Of a stretch of DNA of 64,000 nucleotides, positions 21,649 through 30,788 are shown piece by piece. The translations under genes were made by a program, and so were the position numbers. The notes below the pieces were generated by a model. It saw nothing but the letters and a program-made list of their open reading frames with translations. It did not search any database and was not told where the DNA came from. Every line of letters starts with the position of its first letter. Position 1 is the stretch's first letter. This stretch comes from Cladorrhinum sp. PSN259 (taxonomy: Eukaryota > Ascomycota > Sordariomycetes > Sordariales > Podosporaceae): NCBI GenBank assembly GCA_033725935.1, contig MU867064.1:806001-870000 (forward strand), given 5' to 3'.

Positions 21649-23751
21649 TAATTGAGTGAAGTTAAGACATGAGAGCACAATATCCACCCGGCGGGCTTGA
21701 ATATTGAGTAAAAAAACGGATGAGTTTGGGATGGAGAGAGTAATGGTTTGCATTTTTTTTTTGGTCATTGAGGACTTTTAAAGTTCTCTATTACGATGTA
21801 ATGAGCTGATTTAGCGATTCTGGAACTGGAGGAAAGGACAAGGCAACGTTTCCTCTCTTTGTATTTCAATAGCCACTTTTGTTGTTTCTTAACTGAATTT
21901 ACTTTCGCCTTTGAATTTTTATCTCCTTGTTGGAACAGAAGCAATGAACGACGTCAAGCCGAGCAGATAAAATTATGAGAGACTGTCAAGATGACTTGCA
22001 ATTCACCACCACTCCCTCCTTAGATAGTATTAGATAGCGCCATCTACATGAAGACTCTGACAAGAGTACTCGGTATACAATTATTTTGGGCTACTTCAAA
22101 TCGTGACAAATGTGGTCAACCTTGATGGTCGAGCATATCTGTATTTGGAATATGCGCAGATCCAAGGCAGTTGCTTGCAGCTGTTGATTACCTAATTGAC
22201 CATTGCAGAGTGGATCCAGGATGCAAGCTCGGTTGGAAATTATTTTTGCTTCAAAAACTGATTCTGTCTTGACCACACGCTTTCTCCCTTTCTACCACAC
22301 CTCAAACCACCACCGTATTCAGGATGTGCGTTTTCTCGGCGGGCATTTTTCCCGCAACAACAAGCATCGCATGATGATGACGATTATGGGGATGACTTCT
22401 CATTGCCGGTGGTGAAACTCCTTCGGAAATTCCGATTACGCAAAGCTCTCTTCTTCTCTTTCCGGCAGCCGATACTTCTCTGCGGGACACGAGGGATATC
22501 AAGGAAAGGGGAAAGATAAGGGCTCTTGCGGAAGGGTGATGCAAGGGGGAAACAGGATTCATCATCGACAATGACAAGCTATATCTTGACATCTAATACC
22601 AATTCTAGTGCGATAAACTTTGCTGACGGCGTACCTCCTCCCAAATTTGGTTTCATGGTAAGTTAATTCTTCTTTTTATCTCTCTCTGCATGGATATACG
22701 CAATCCCCCCCCAAAAAAAGTTCCTTCATGATGATCTTCGCACCATCCGCGGTGCAACCCTTACTTAAGTAATAGGAAGAGCCGTCTTATTGACCCCCCG
22801 CGAACACTCTCCCGCCTACACTTTCTTCTTACTCTTCTCCGCAGGAGGGGTGACACATGCATCGTCATATGCTTGTGGAGTTTGAAGGAAGCAAGGTTAA
22901 TCAGGGAGAGGGGCGGGGGAGTTGTGCTGATAATTTGGGTTTCTGACGAGGACTTTTTTTTTTTTGGAGGTGCCTACAATACTTCCTCTCCAGACGTGGA
23001 AGAATTACTTGGAAGAGTTTGAAAAAAAAATGAAAAAAAAGCAAAGAAAGCTAACCTGGGCGTTTGTTCTTCTGTAGGTATCTATCGGCCGGTTTACAAA
23101 CCACCGTGTAACGGTATACCACGAACGATTGGGATGATAGGATCTGAGCCAAGTCGCTGAGGAGGTACCGCTGGGACTTGGTATCTGAAGTGTCGAAGAA
23201 GGACGAGATGGATTCTTATTGGTCAAGCGTCTCCCATTGATACGTCCTGCTTGCAGCTGCTGAAGCAGATGCCCCGTCTCATTCATGGCAAATGCGATGC
23301 TCGGATATCGATTCGAAAAACAAAGAGAAAATCGAATACATCATTGATCCTCTTTGGTTCAGTATCTTTGCGGGTGTTTGTCATGAGGGTGGGATGGGGA
23401 TTCGCATCATCAATCGCAATCAGGGAAACAATAAGGCGCAATGCCAGTTCAAGAAACCGTCTTCCTTTCTATCTCACGATGTAGATACGATGTAGATCAT
23501 TTTTTTTGGAAATCATAAAGTTGATTATCGAGGATTAATCTCGCTTTCTCAGTGCACTATGACAATACAATTTAGAACAGCTGCATCTTTCATCAAATGC
23601 CTTTCATTTAACTCCTCAAAATTTGCAACACGATCGTACACTTCATATAAATTTCAACTTGAACAAGTCTAGTCAACACCAACTGATATGCTTCAAAGAT
23701 ACTACTCCTTTTCTTCCAAACCTTCCCATTCTCACTTTGCTTCCCTTTTGT
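21649..23751. other. 2.1-kb convergent intergenic region
   Basis: The region lies between the 3' ends of the C2H2 gene (+) and PMT4 (-). It is AT-rich with homopolymer runs (poly-T near 21757 and 22950, poly-A near 23025). Open frames are all under 100 codons and have no domain. I see no gene. Confidence 0.5.
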
Positions 23752-26194
23752 TTATTTTGCAAAGTGAAGATCGTATCCGAGCCACTTTCTCCGGACAACT
23801 TGCTCGACGGTAAGGCCAGGATAGCCGTACGTGAGCGGCAGGAAGAAGTACCAGGTGGCAGAAATAAGGGCAAGGATGACTCCAGCGGCGATCCAGGTGC
23901 CGAGCAAGCTCTGGCCAACAAAGCGCTCACGGGCCGTCAAGTGGTGCTTAGCCTGGGTAGACTTCTTGCCGGTCTGAGCGGCTTGATAGGCAACCTCGTG
24001 TTCAGCAGCGTCCTGGCTAAAGATGAACTCAACCAAAGCTCCCGTCACGAGAGCTGAGGCAAGATGAGCGGGCAAATAGTGGTGCAAGAAGAGCTGACGA
24101 CCCATCACGAAGAAGGGGAAATAATGAGTTGCCCAGGCGAGGAAGAAGAAGCCAGTAGAGTTGTACAGGCGGGAGCGGGCGCCTAATAACAAGTTGATTA
24201 GTAAATAACTTCCACGAAACAGGAACGAGATAATACGTACGGTGATCCAAAGCGTCCATGCCACGGCGGAGAGAGAACTGGTCAGCCAGGACGATGCCCA
24301 CATAGATGGCCAGAACGCTGCTGGCAATCCACCAGCCCAGAGGGTTGCCGACGAAGTAAATTTGCTGGCGGGTATCATTCTGAGTCCAGAAGCTGACACC
24401 GCGGAGCAGGAATGGCCACTGCCAAGGCTGCGAAGCATAGGGATGGCTGGCGGTAAGCTGGTTGTTGTGCCAGAACATGGACCGCTGGAGCTCAAACCAC
24501 TTGCGCAGGAAGGGGAGATGCTTCACCTCCCTCTGCTTCTTTTCGCGGCGCGGGTGATCAGCAGGAAGAGATGAGATATCCTCAACAAGCCACACATTGG
24601 AGCTTGGGGCAATCTGCTTGTTTCCATTGATCTCTTGCTGCTTGTGGCCCCATTCGGGGAGAGGAGTGGTGTGAGTCCACATGGCAACCTTGCTTGGGTT
24701 GTGGATCAGCTTGAAGTGGCCGGAAATCGTCTTGAACTCCTGGTTTGCCTTTCCATGCTCAATACGAACTTCGAACAAGGTATCCTTAGCGCGGTCGCCG
24801 TAGGCGTCAGCGAGGGGAACCGTGGTGAATTCCTGGTTGGTGGGGTAGTAAGGGGAGGCGACGTCATGAGACAACAAGACCGTGTCAGTGACGATGTGGC
24901 GAAGTCTGATGAGATCGTGGTTCTTGACGGGACGGTCCAGCTGCTGGTCATCGGCACCGGCGGGGAGAATTTGCCAGTAGTTGTTGGTGTCGTTGAAGGG
25001 ATAACCAGTAACCTGCTGGCCCTGGCTGGAAACACGGCCGTCATCATAGCGGAGAGGGTAACGGTCTGGGTGACTGTGGAGATAGGCCTTGGTCTCCTTG
25101 TGCTTGATCGAGATGGTATCATAGTAGTCAATCGTGATGGCGTTCTGGAGCATGATGTTGTCGCTGAGAGTCTCCTGGAACTCGGGGGTCATGAAGTCAT
25201 CACCGGGGCCGGAGCGCGTGAGAACGCTGAAGTGAACCTGGAACCAGAACAGGTAGAAGCAGAATGGCAAGATGATCAAGCCGAAAGCGCGAGCAGCGAA
25301 GTGCTTGCCAAACTCAGGCAAGGTAAGGGCGCCGCCAGGTCTCTTGATGTCCAACAGATCCCACAGATCAATGATGACAGCGGAGCCGATGGTGATGAAG
25401 GCGAAAAGACCAACGTACTTGACGGAGATATCGCAGGACAGGGCAAAGCCAGTAAGGATCAGCCACTTCCACCACTTCCTGGAGAATGGCTCATGACGCA
25501 GCTTGTAGAACTTGATGTAGCAGAGCAAGCTGCAGGCCATGGCAAAGACCAGGGTGGCATCAAGCAGGATCAGGCGAGTCTGTCCAATATGGGCATTGTC
25601 GAGGAGAACAAGACCGGCGGCGATGATGCAAGCAGGAACACTATATCCAGACTCCCACATGATCAGGTAGACCACTGAAACGGTCAAGGCTCCAAGAAGG
25701 GCGGGAAGAGAGCGGAAGGCCACATAGGGGACCTTGTTCGCAATGTACGAATCACCAATGTTCTCGAAGAGGAAGTGGCCATCATAGCCTACCAACCAGC
25801 CGGTGAATGCGAACAAGAGCTTGCCGAGAGGAGGATGTACGTCGAAGAAGTAGGTCTTTTGGAGATAGTACGAGGCGAACTGTACAAGGGTAATGGTCAG
25901 CGAGCGCATATAATGCTACAGAGCAGGTGTGTATACCTTGCCGAAGTGCACTTCGTCGAAAACGACCTCGTTGGGATGGCTGATGCCCCAGAATCGCGTG
26001 AGGAAGGATGCGACAGTGACGAAGAAGAACGCGAGCTTGTGGTCGCGTTCGGAGTAGACTTTGGGGGGCTTCGAAGCCGCCTTCACGAGCTTGTCGATCT
26101 CGACATCGGAGGACGCGCCATCTTTGCTCTTTTTGGAGATGCCAGCAACATTGCGCTGGCGTACGGTGCCCTGGGGGGTAGCCGTGTTTGCCAT
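23752..26194 (-). CDS. pmt4: dolichyl-phosphate-mannose--protein mannosyltransferase Pmt4
   Basis: Pmt4 is an ER-membrane GT39 enzyme. It moves mannose from dolichyl-phosphate-mannose to Ser/Thr, mainly of membrane-anchored proteins entering the secretory pathway. Three exons (26194-25937, 25879-24241, 24182-23752) give 775 aa, close to family size. The 57- and 58-bp introns have GTATAC and GTACGT donors with GCTGACC and ACTAATC branches. The signature luminal loop ISHPNEVVFDEVHFGK then FASYYL is present; it holds the Asp-Glu catalytic pair and is the Pmt4-type variant. HPPLGK follows. Multiple TM helices flank a central MIR region (about 310-500). The C-terminus carries the last helices and a short basic tail. 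The first 60 residues are a cytosolic, Ser/Lys-rich head. The gene is divergent from the RidA gene. Confidence 0.95.
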
Positions 26195-26965
26195 GGTGGC
26201 CGGGTGTCGCGGTCGGGCTGGAGGAACAGATAAGGTCAACGGTTAGCAACTGGCTCTTTCGAGATGGATGAGACTCCTGGTTCCAGCACCTACCTCACCA
26301 GCACGCCGCCAATGTCCTAATATAAAGGCAAAAAAGAGAGAAACAAAGGGGACTTTAAAGAGAGTATGAAATAAAAAAAAGTCGAATGGCTGAATGGGCA
26401 ATGTGCGCAAAGAAGAAGAAGAAGAATCTGGAAAATGGTTTATTAGATTGCCTTCACAACCCCTTAAAGCTTCCTGACGGCAGGGCTGATGACAGCGTGA
26501 GCCTGAACTTGGGGGCGCGCAGGGGGACATTTTTTTCTGGCCACTTGGCGGAACCTGGAAATGGGGAATCCAATTGCCAAGCAAGGGGCTGTGGTCCAAG
26601 CTCCCTACCAAGTCTGGGTATTCCCCGGAAGCTTCGATCGTTTTGGAATGGGGAGCGCCAATAAATCCATTTTGGGACTCGTTTTATACTTCAGACGAGT
26701 TTATGGCCAGCGGTTTCTTGATGTATTTTCGTCCTTGGAGTTCCATACGCAAGTCTGCAGCAAGTGTGATGAGAAGTCGAGTTATGCAGACGTAGTCATA
26801 TATGTCAACATTGGTTTAAAGTACATACCTCATCGGCCACACCCGCATCTCCTGCTGCAACCCACCGTGACAAGGTCCAGATGCGGGGTTGGGTTTGCTA
26901 TAGGCGGTCCGAAGAACGGAGCGCGGGAGACGGGGAATCCAAAAGCCAAATTCAACTGTCAAAAG
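26195..26965. promoter_or_regulatory. divergent promoter region PMT4 / RidA
   Basis: The 771-bp spacer is shared by two divergent genes. It includes an AG-rich stretch near 26376-26430 and a CCAAT near 26570. Both promoters must lie here. The open frames are short. Confidence 0.5.
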
Positions 26966-27547
26966 ATGTTTGCACTGACTTCCAGACGAGTCTTGCCAAT
27001 TCTTGCCAGAAGAGTATCATCTACAGTCATCCTCCGACGACCTCTTTCCAACATGTCTGCCACTCCCGTCTACACCAACAAGGCCGCCCCGGTCGCCGGT
27101 CCTTATGTATGCCACCTGTCTATTCCTTGCCTCAGGCCATCTTCTGACGATTTCAAAAGTCCCAAGCCATCAAGACCCCCACCACCATCTACTGCTCTGG
27201 GCAGATTCCCTGTGATGCCGAGGGCAACCTCGTTGAGGGCACTATCCAGCAAAAGACCGCTGCTTGCATTGCCAACATCAAGGCCGTCCTTGAGGAGGCC
27301 GGCTCATCCATTGAGAAGGTCGTCAAGGTCAATGTCTTTCTTACTGACATGTCCAACTTTGCTGTAAGACATTATTTACCCTCAATGTTTTTTTTTTTTT
27401 TAGAGAAAGTCTACTAAAGCTGTGATTCAGAGCATGAACGAGGAGTACGCTAAGTGGTTTGTCCACAAGCCTGCCCGCAGCTGTGTTGCAGTGTACCAGC
27501 TCCCCAAGGGTGTCGATGTCGAGATTGAGTGCATCGCCCTCCCTTAA
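26966..27547 (+). CDS. RidA/YjgF/Mmf1 family enamine/imine deaminase, mitochondrial form
   Basis: RidA proteins hydrolyse reactive 2-aminoacrylate-type enamines made by PLP enzymes; yeast Mmf1 protects mitochondrial isoleucine biosynthesis and genome maintenance. Three exons (26966-27106, 27160-27363, 27431-27547) give 153 aa. The first 29 residues (MFALTSRRVLPILARRVSST...) are Arg-rich without acids, a classic matrix-targeting signal. Met30 (27053) starts a protein of normal cytosolic RidA length. Family motifs are visible: YCSGQIPCDAEGNLVEG, QKTAACIANIKAVLEEAG and C-terminal ARSCVAVYQLPKGVDVEIE with the conserved Arg and Glu. Intron 2 has two candidate acceptors, TTTAG ending 27403 and GATTCAG ending 27430. 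The second matches the family length; the first would add nine residues in frame. Confidence 0.93.
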
Positions 27548-28113
27548 TTTGTGCATAGAAACATAGGAATAAAGTAGAATCTGAAGTTGATATAATTGCA
27601 ATCCCCATCCCGGTTCTTGTCCGGTCACTCGCCGGTGTTTGGAGCATCTGGCCGATCATTATGGTGGGGTAACAACGGCAGTGACGGTTCAGGTTATGAC
27701 GAACATCACTCGCTTCGACCCACGATCCACGGATTTGGTCTTTGCCTTGTGAGCAACTAATCGATGTAGCAAACACAATCTCTTGTGTTTTTTGACTGCC
27801 GGAACAAAACCCACACAAAGAGACTCTCCTTCACCAAAATTCTACCAACGGATTTTCGTCACGTTACCTCAGCACACCACACCCACTTGCAAACGTCCTG
27901 GGATCCCGTCCACTGGGCCGTTTAACAACCGGGCCGCGTGTCACATCTCAAAAAACCCGAGTTCAACATCACCACACTCGCTCGGCTTAGCTTCACCTCA
28001 CTAGCCAGATCTTTAATGAGAACAGATTCTAATCTTCCATAATTCTCAAAGTTCTCTCTTTCATACGGCCACTCAAGGCTCGTTTTTGTCTTTCACACAA
28101 CTCACCACCAGCA
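27548..28113. other. intergenic spacer
   Basis: The 566-bp spacer joins the RidA 3' end to the promoter of the next plus-strand gene. It becomes CT-rich towards 28100. No gene is seen. Confidence 0.5.
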
Positions 28114-28711
28114 ATGACAAATCCAGTGCTTCCGATCCCCCCAAACAAAGGGGATGCCTCTCGACCACTGAGGAGTAAGCAGTCATCAATCCTCTTCACA
28201 ATCTACTCTGTATGTCTCTCATCTCCTCCCATTTGACCTCACCCCGCATCCGGGTATTCATTTACTCACACAAGCTCAGTGGATATCAACTCCTATCCTC
28301 CTCCTCTCATTCATCCTCTCCTTGATCTTCATCGACCTGCGCAACTCAGCCCGACGGGCGCATTTCCATGCAGACCACCATCATTCATCACATGGGCCCT
28401 CTTCGCGCATGCCCGGATGGCTGCACAAAATTATCTACAAATATAGGCCTTATCGGTATGTGGTAGATGGGAATGGCGAGCTGAAGCGGGTTTCCCAGGA
28501 GGATGAAGGAAAAGAGCCAAGAGTGAAGGGGATTGGGAAGGGGGATGAGGAATTCTACCATTCTCACCAGAAAAAGCTGGCAAAGATGGAGATGGCCGAG
28601 GCCTTCGAAATGAGGGGATTTGTGATGGTTGTCTTGGGATTAATGGCTGCTGGGCTTGGGTGGGGGGCTTGGAAAGTGATTTCTGGTGTTTGGAGTGTGT
28701 TGAGAGGTTAG
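28114..28711 (+). CDS. small two-helix membrane protein, unknown function
   Basis: Exons 28114-28209 and 28280-28711 give 175 aa. The intron is 70 bp, with donor GTATGT and acceptor GCTCAG. Splicing completes a hydrophobic segment: SSILFTIYS joins to WISTPILLLSFILSLIFIDL, giving TM1 near residues 24-52. A His-rich, basic stretch follows (HFHADHHHSSHG), then a soluble region with Lys/Glu-rich helix (QKKLAKMEMAEAFEMRG) and TM2 (FVMVVLGLMAAGLGWGAWKVISG). No signal peptide cleavage site is evident. The His cluster could bind metal, but that is inference. I do not recognise the family. An alternative donor-like GTAAGC at about 28160 would remove part of TM1 and is less likely. Confidence 0.7.
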
Positions 28712-29087
28712 CTGCTGTAGGTCATGCGGCGTCGGGTTATAACTTTTTGGTATGTATTATGGGCCTTGAGTTAGTCTTAGAGTGGGAAGCATGAAGGTAG
28801 AGTGACGAGGATGAGGTATAATGCCTCGGATTTGTGTTTTAGGGAGCCATGAAAACATTTCCTGGTTTTGTATTTTGTCGTTTTATTATCAAAACAGGCC
28901 AGGCCGGGGTAAACAGCCAAAATGGTTCATGATCCCCCTGATTATTTTATTTTCTGTTCCACTTTATTTACTTTTTCCTTCCAATTAGCGAGCCATGTAC
29001 ATTTCCAGATTCCATTTATGCACTGGGTTTCGGATATGTACAACCGGGCTTCACTCCTCGCCCCTTCCTAATTCCAAGCATCCTGCT
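28712..29087. other. convergent 3' flank
   Basis: The 376-bp T-rich spacer between two convergent genes is probable 3' UTR for both. No gene is seen. Confidence 0.5.
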
Positions 29088-29729
29088 TTAAAGAGCCAAC
29101 AAGCCGGCACCGGCCATCAATCCGAGGACGGAATATCCGCCCAGCTTGCCAGCGGCACCGCCAATTTGAACAGGACCCGAAGTCGCGCCTGCAGCCGCGC
29201 TCGAAGTGGTAGAGACAGTAGCATTACCGGTAGGCTGGCTTCCAGAAGGAACAGTAGTGGTGGTGCCGCCACCGCTGCTGCTGCTGCTGCTGCTGCTGCC
29301 GGAGTTGTCCGTAGTGTTGGTCTTGGCCTCGGTGTTGACATATACATTCAGGGCCTTGGGTCCGCCGCAGAGTTCGAGCGCGTAGCCGGGGCAAGGGGTG
29401 GTGCACTCGCTGTCGTCCACCTTGGGGTTGTCGAGCCCCTGGCCGCAGTAGCACTTCTCCCCGCTCATGGCGGCCCAGGGGTAAAGGTTGCCGCCGAGAA
29501 GGTTGCACTGCTCCGCACACGCGCCCACGCTGTTGAACGTCTTCTCGGACGAGAAGATTTGGAGTTCAGAGGGGGTGTCGGGCGCGGTGACGCGGACGTC
29601 GGCGTAGCAGCCGAGGGACTTCCACCCGGCTTTGTTGAACGGGATGTCGGGCTTGGGGCCACCGGTGGACTGAGCCGATGCGAGCCCGGCGACGGCGGCG
29701 AGGAGGAGAGTGGTAGCGGTGGTCTTCAT
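29088..29729 (-). CDS. secreted/GPI-type WSC-domain protein
   Basis: This is an intronless 213-aa protein from the ATG at 29729. A signal peptide (MKTTATTLLLAAVAGLASA) is followed by one WSC domain at about 35-130. Its eight cysteines are spaced as in the family (GCYADV, ACAEQC, KCYCGQG, ECTTPC, ELCGG). The mucin-like Ser/Thr/Gly linker (~135-185) contains an eight-Ser run encoded by a CTG/CAG microsatellite. The C-terminus, GGYSVLGLMAGAGLLAL, is a hydrophobic tail after small residues, typical of a GPI signal; no basic cytoplasmic tail follows, unlike Wsc1-type sensors. It is likely a cell-wall or surface glucan-binding protein. The Ser/Thr linker is a plausible O-mannosylation target, which is a PMT activity in general. 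Confidence 0.9.
   Translation of the reverse strand: MKTTATTLLLAAVAGLASAQSTGGPKPDIPFNKAGWKSLGCYADVRVTAPDTPSELQIFSSEKTFNSVGACAEQCNLLGGNLYPWAAMSGEKCYCGQGLDNPKVDDSECTTPCPGYALELCGGPKALNVYVNTEAKTNTTDNSGSSSSSSSSGGGTTTTVPSGSQPTGNATVSTTSSAAAGATSGPVQIGGAAGKLGGYSVLGLMAGAGLLAL
29275..29298. repeat. (CTG)8 microsatellite inside the WSC gene
   Basis: There are eight uninterrupted CTG triplets on the + strand, read as CAG/AGC on the coding strand. They encode the poly-Ser part of the linker. Length may vary between strains. Confidence 0.9.
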
Positions 29730-30525
29730 TTTGACTTCTTTTTTTATTTCTTTCGAATTGAAGGTGTTTATTTTATTGAACGAATGTGGTGTTTTGATTT
29801 ATGTTTTTCTTAATAAAACGAATGTGAAAATCTGTTTCTTCTTCTATTTCTGATGAACAAGTGCAGTTTAATCTTTATGAAACAAGACCGAGAAGGAAGG
29901 GAGGCACGAATAACCAACACCTATATATAACAGATAGTTTAAGTACAAAAAAACCACAGTGATGCGTCAGGATCCAGAATAGGGGTCGATGCGGGAAATC
30001 GGCATTGAGAACAAAATAAAGTACAAGAGAAAAAAAACGCTATCGACGTACACTGCCACTTTCAACTGGAACCACCCATCCGTTCACCATCGCCCATTGA
30101 GGTATGGATCTTGTGCTCAGTTGGTTCTCTTGGGTGCCCAAAACACTCTCCAGCTCTCATGGTCCCCGTAAAAAACCGAAGTAACCAATTACATCCTGTA
30201 ACGGAGGAAAGCTAACTCCATAGAAACGTCAGTCGCACAAATCGGTAGGATCACCATCCAGGTCAAGACGGTAGATACCTTGACATCATGGGATGATGTT
30301 ACACGAGATATACAACATTGGCATACTACCCAAGCATGCCGCAGCACAATCGCACTGCCTCAAACGGGCAACATAATATCCAAATAACGCAGGGCTTCAT
30401 AAGATCATCCTCATACGCGTATTTGCGGTTAAAAAATTGACCTTCGAAAATACTTTTGATCAGTCCGTAATATATCTCAAGAATAATTGAAAAGCCAAAC
30501 AAAAAAATTAATCTTTTGAAGATCA
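29730..30525. other. WSC gene promoter and tRNA flank
   Basis: About 800 bp of AT-rich sequence forms the promoter and leader of the WSC gene. Poly-T and A-rich tracts lie near 29740-29830. No coding-quality frame is seen. The tRNA-Trp terminator is at its right end. Confidence 0.5.
30501..30507 (-). terminator. Pol III terminator of tRNA-Trp
   Basis: A run of seven T on the minus strand lies about 19 nt after the tRNA 3' end, the expected Pol III stop signal. Confidence 0.7.
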
Positions 30526-30597
30526 TGACCCCGACCCGATTTGAACGGATAACCTTTCGATCTGGAGTCGAACGCGCTACCGTTGCGCCACGAGGCC
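30526..30597 (-). tRNA. tRNA-Trp (CCA), no intron
   Basis: The gene folds as a standard 72-nt tRNA. Its 7-bp acceptor stem is GGCCTCG/CGGGGTC (two G-U pairs) with discriminator A. The D stem is GCGC/GCGC and the anticodon stem TTCGA/TCGAA with loop CTCCAGA, giving anticodon CCA. The T arm is ATCCG-TTCAAAT-CGGGT. CCA tRNA ends are not encoded. Confidence 0.95.
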
Positions 30598-30788
30598 TTT
30601 TTCAATCGAATTGACATGATGGAGCATCTCGCACATTCTTGTTTGGACCAGCACCGCCCAACGGAGGCAAGGCACAATGGATCATCCTTTGACATCAAAC
30701 CCGCGCGACTGGTCTCTTAGCATTCTCTTTATGAACATTCAAACTCACTAGGTACACCTTCATTATTTGGCCTTTTCGCCGAACCGAC

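Noticed and set aside
24635..25678. 347-codon plus-strand frame
   Set aside because: It is the antisense shadow of PMT4 exon 2, Val/Asp-biased, as expected from a GC-rich gene read backwards.
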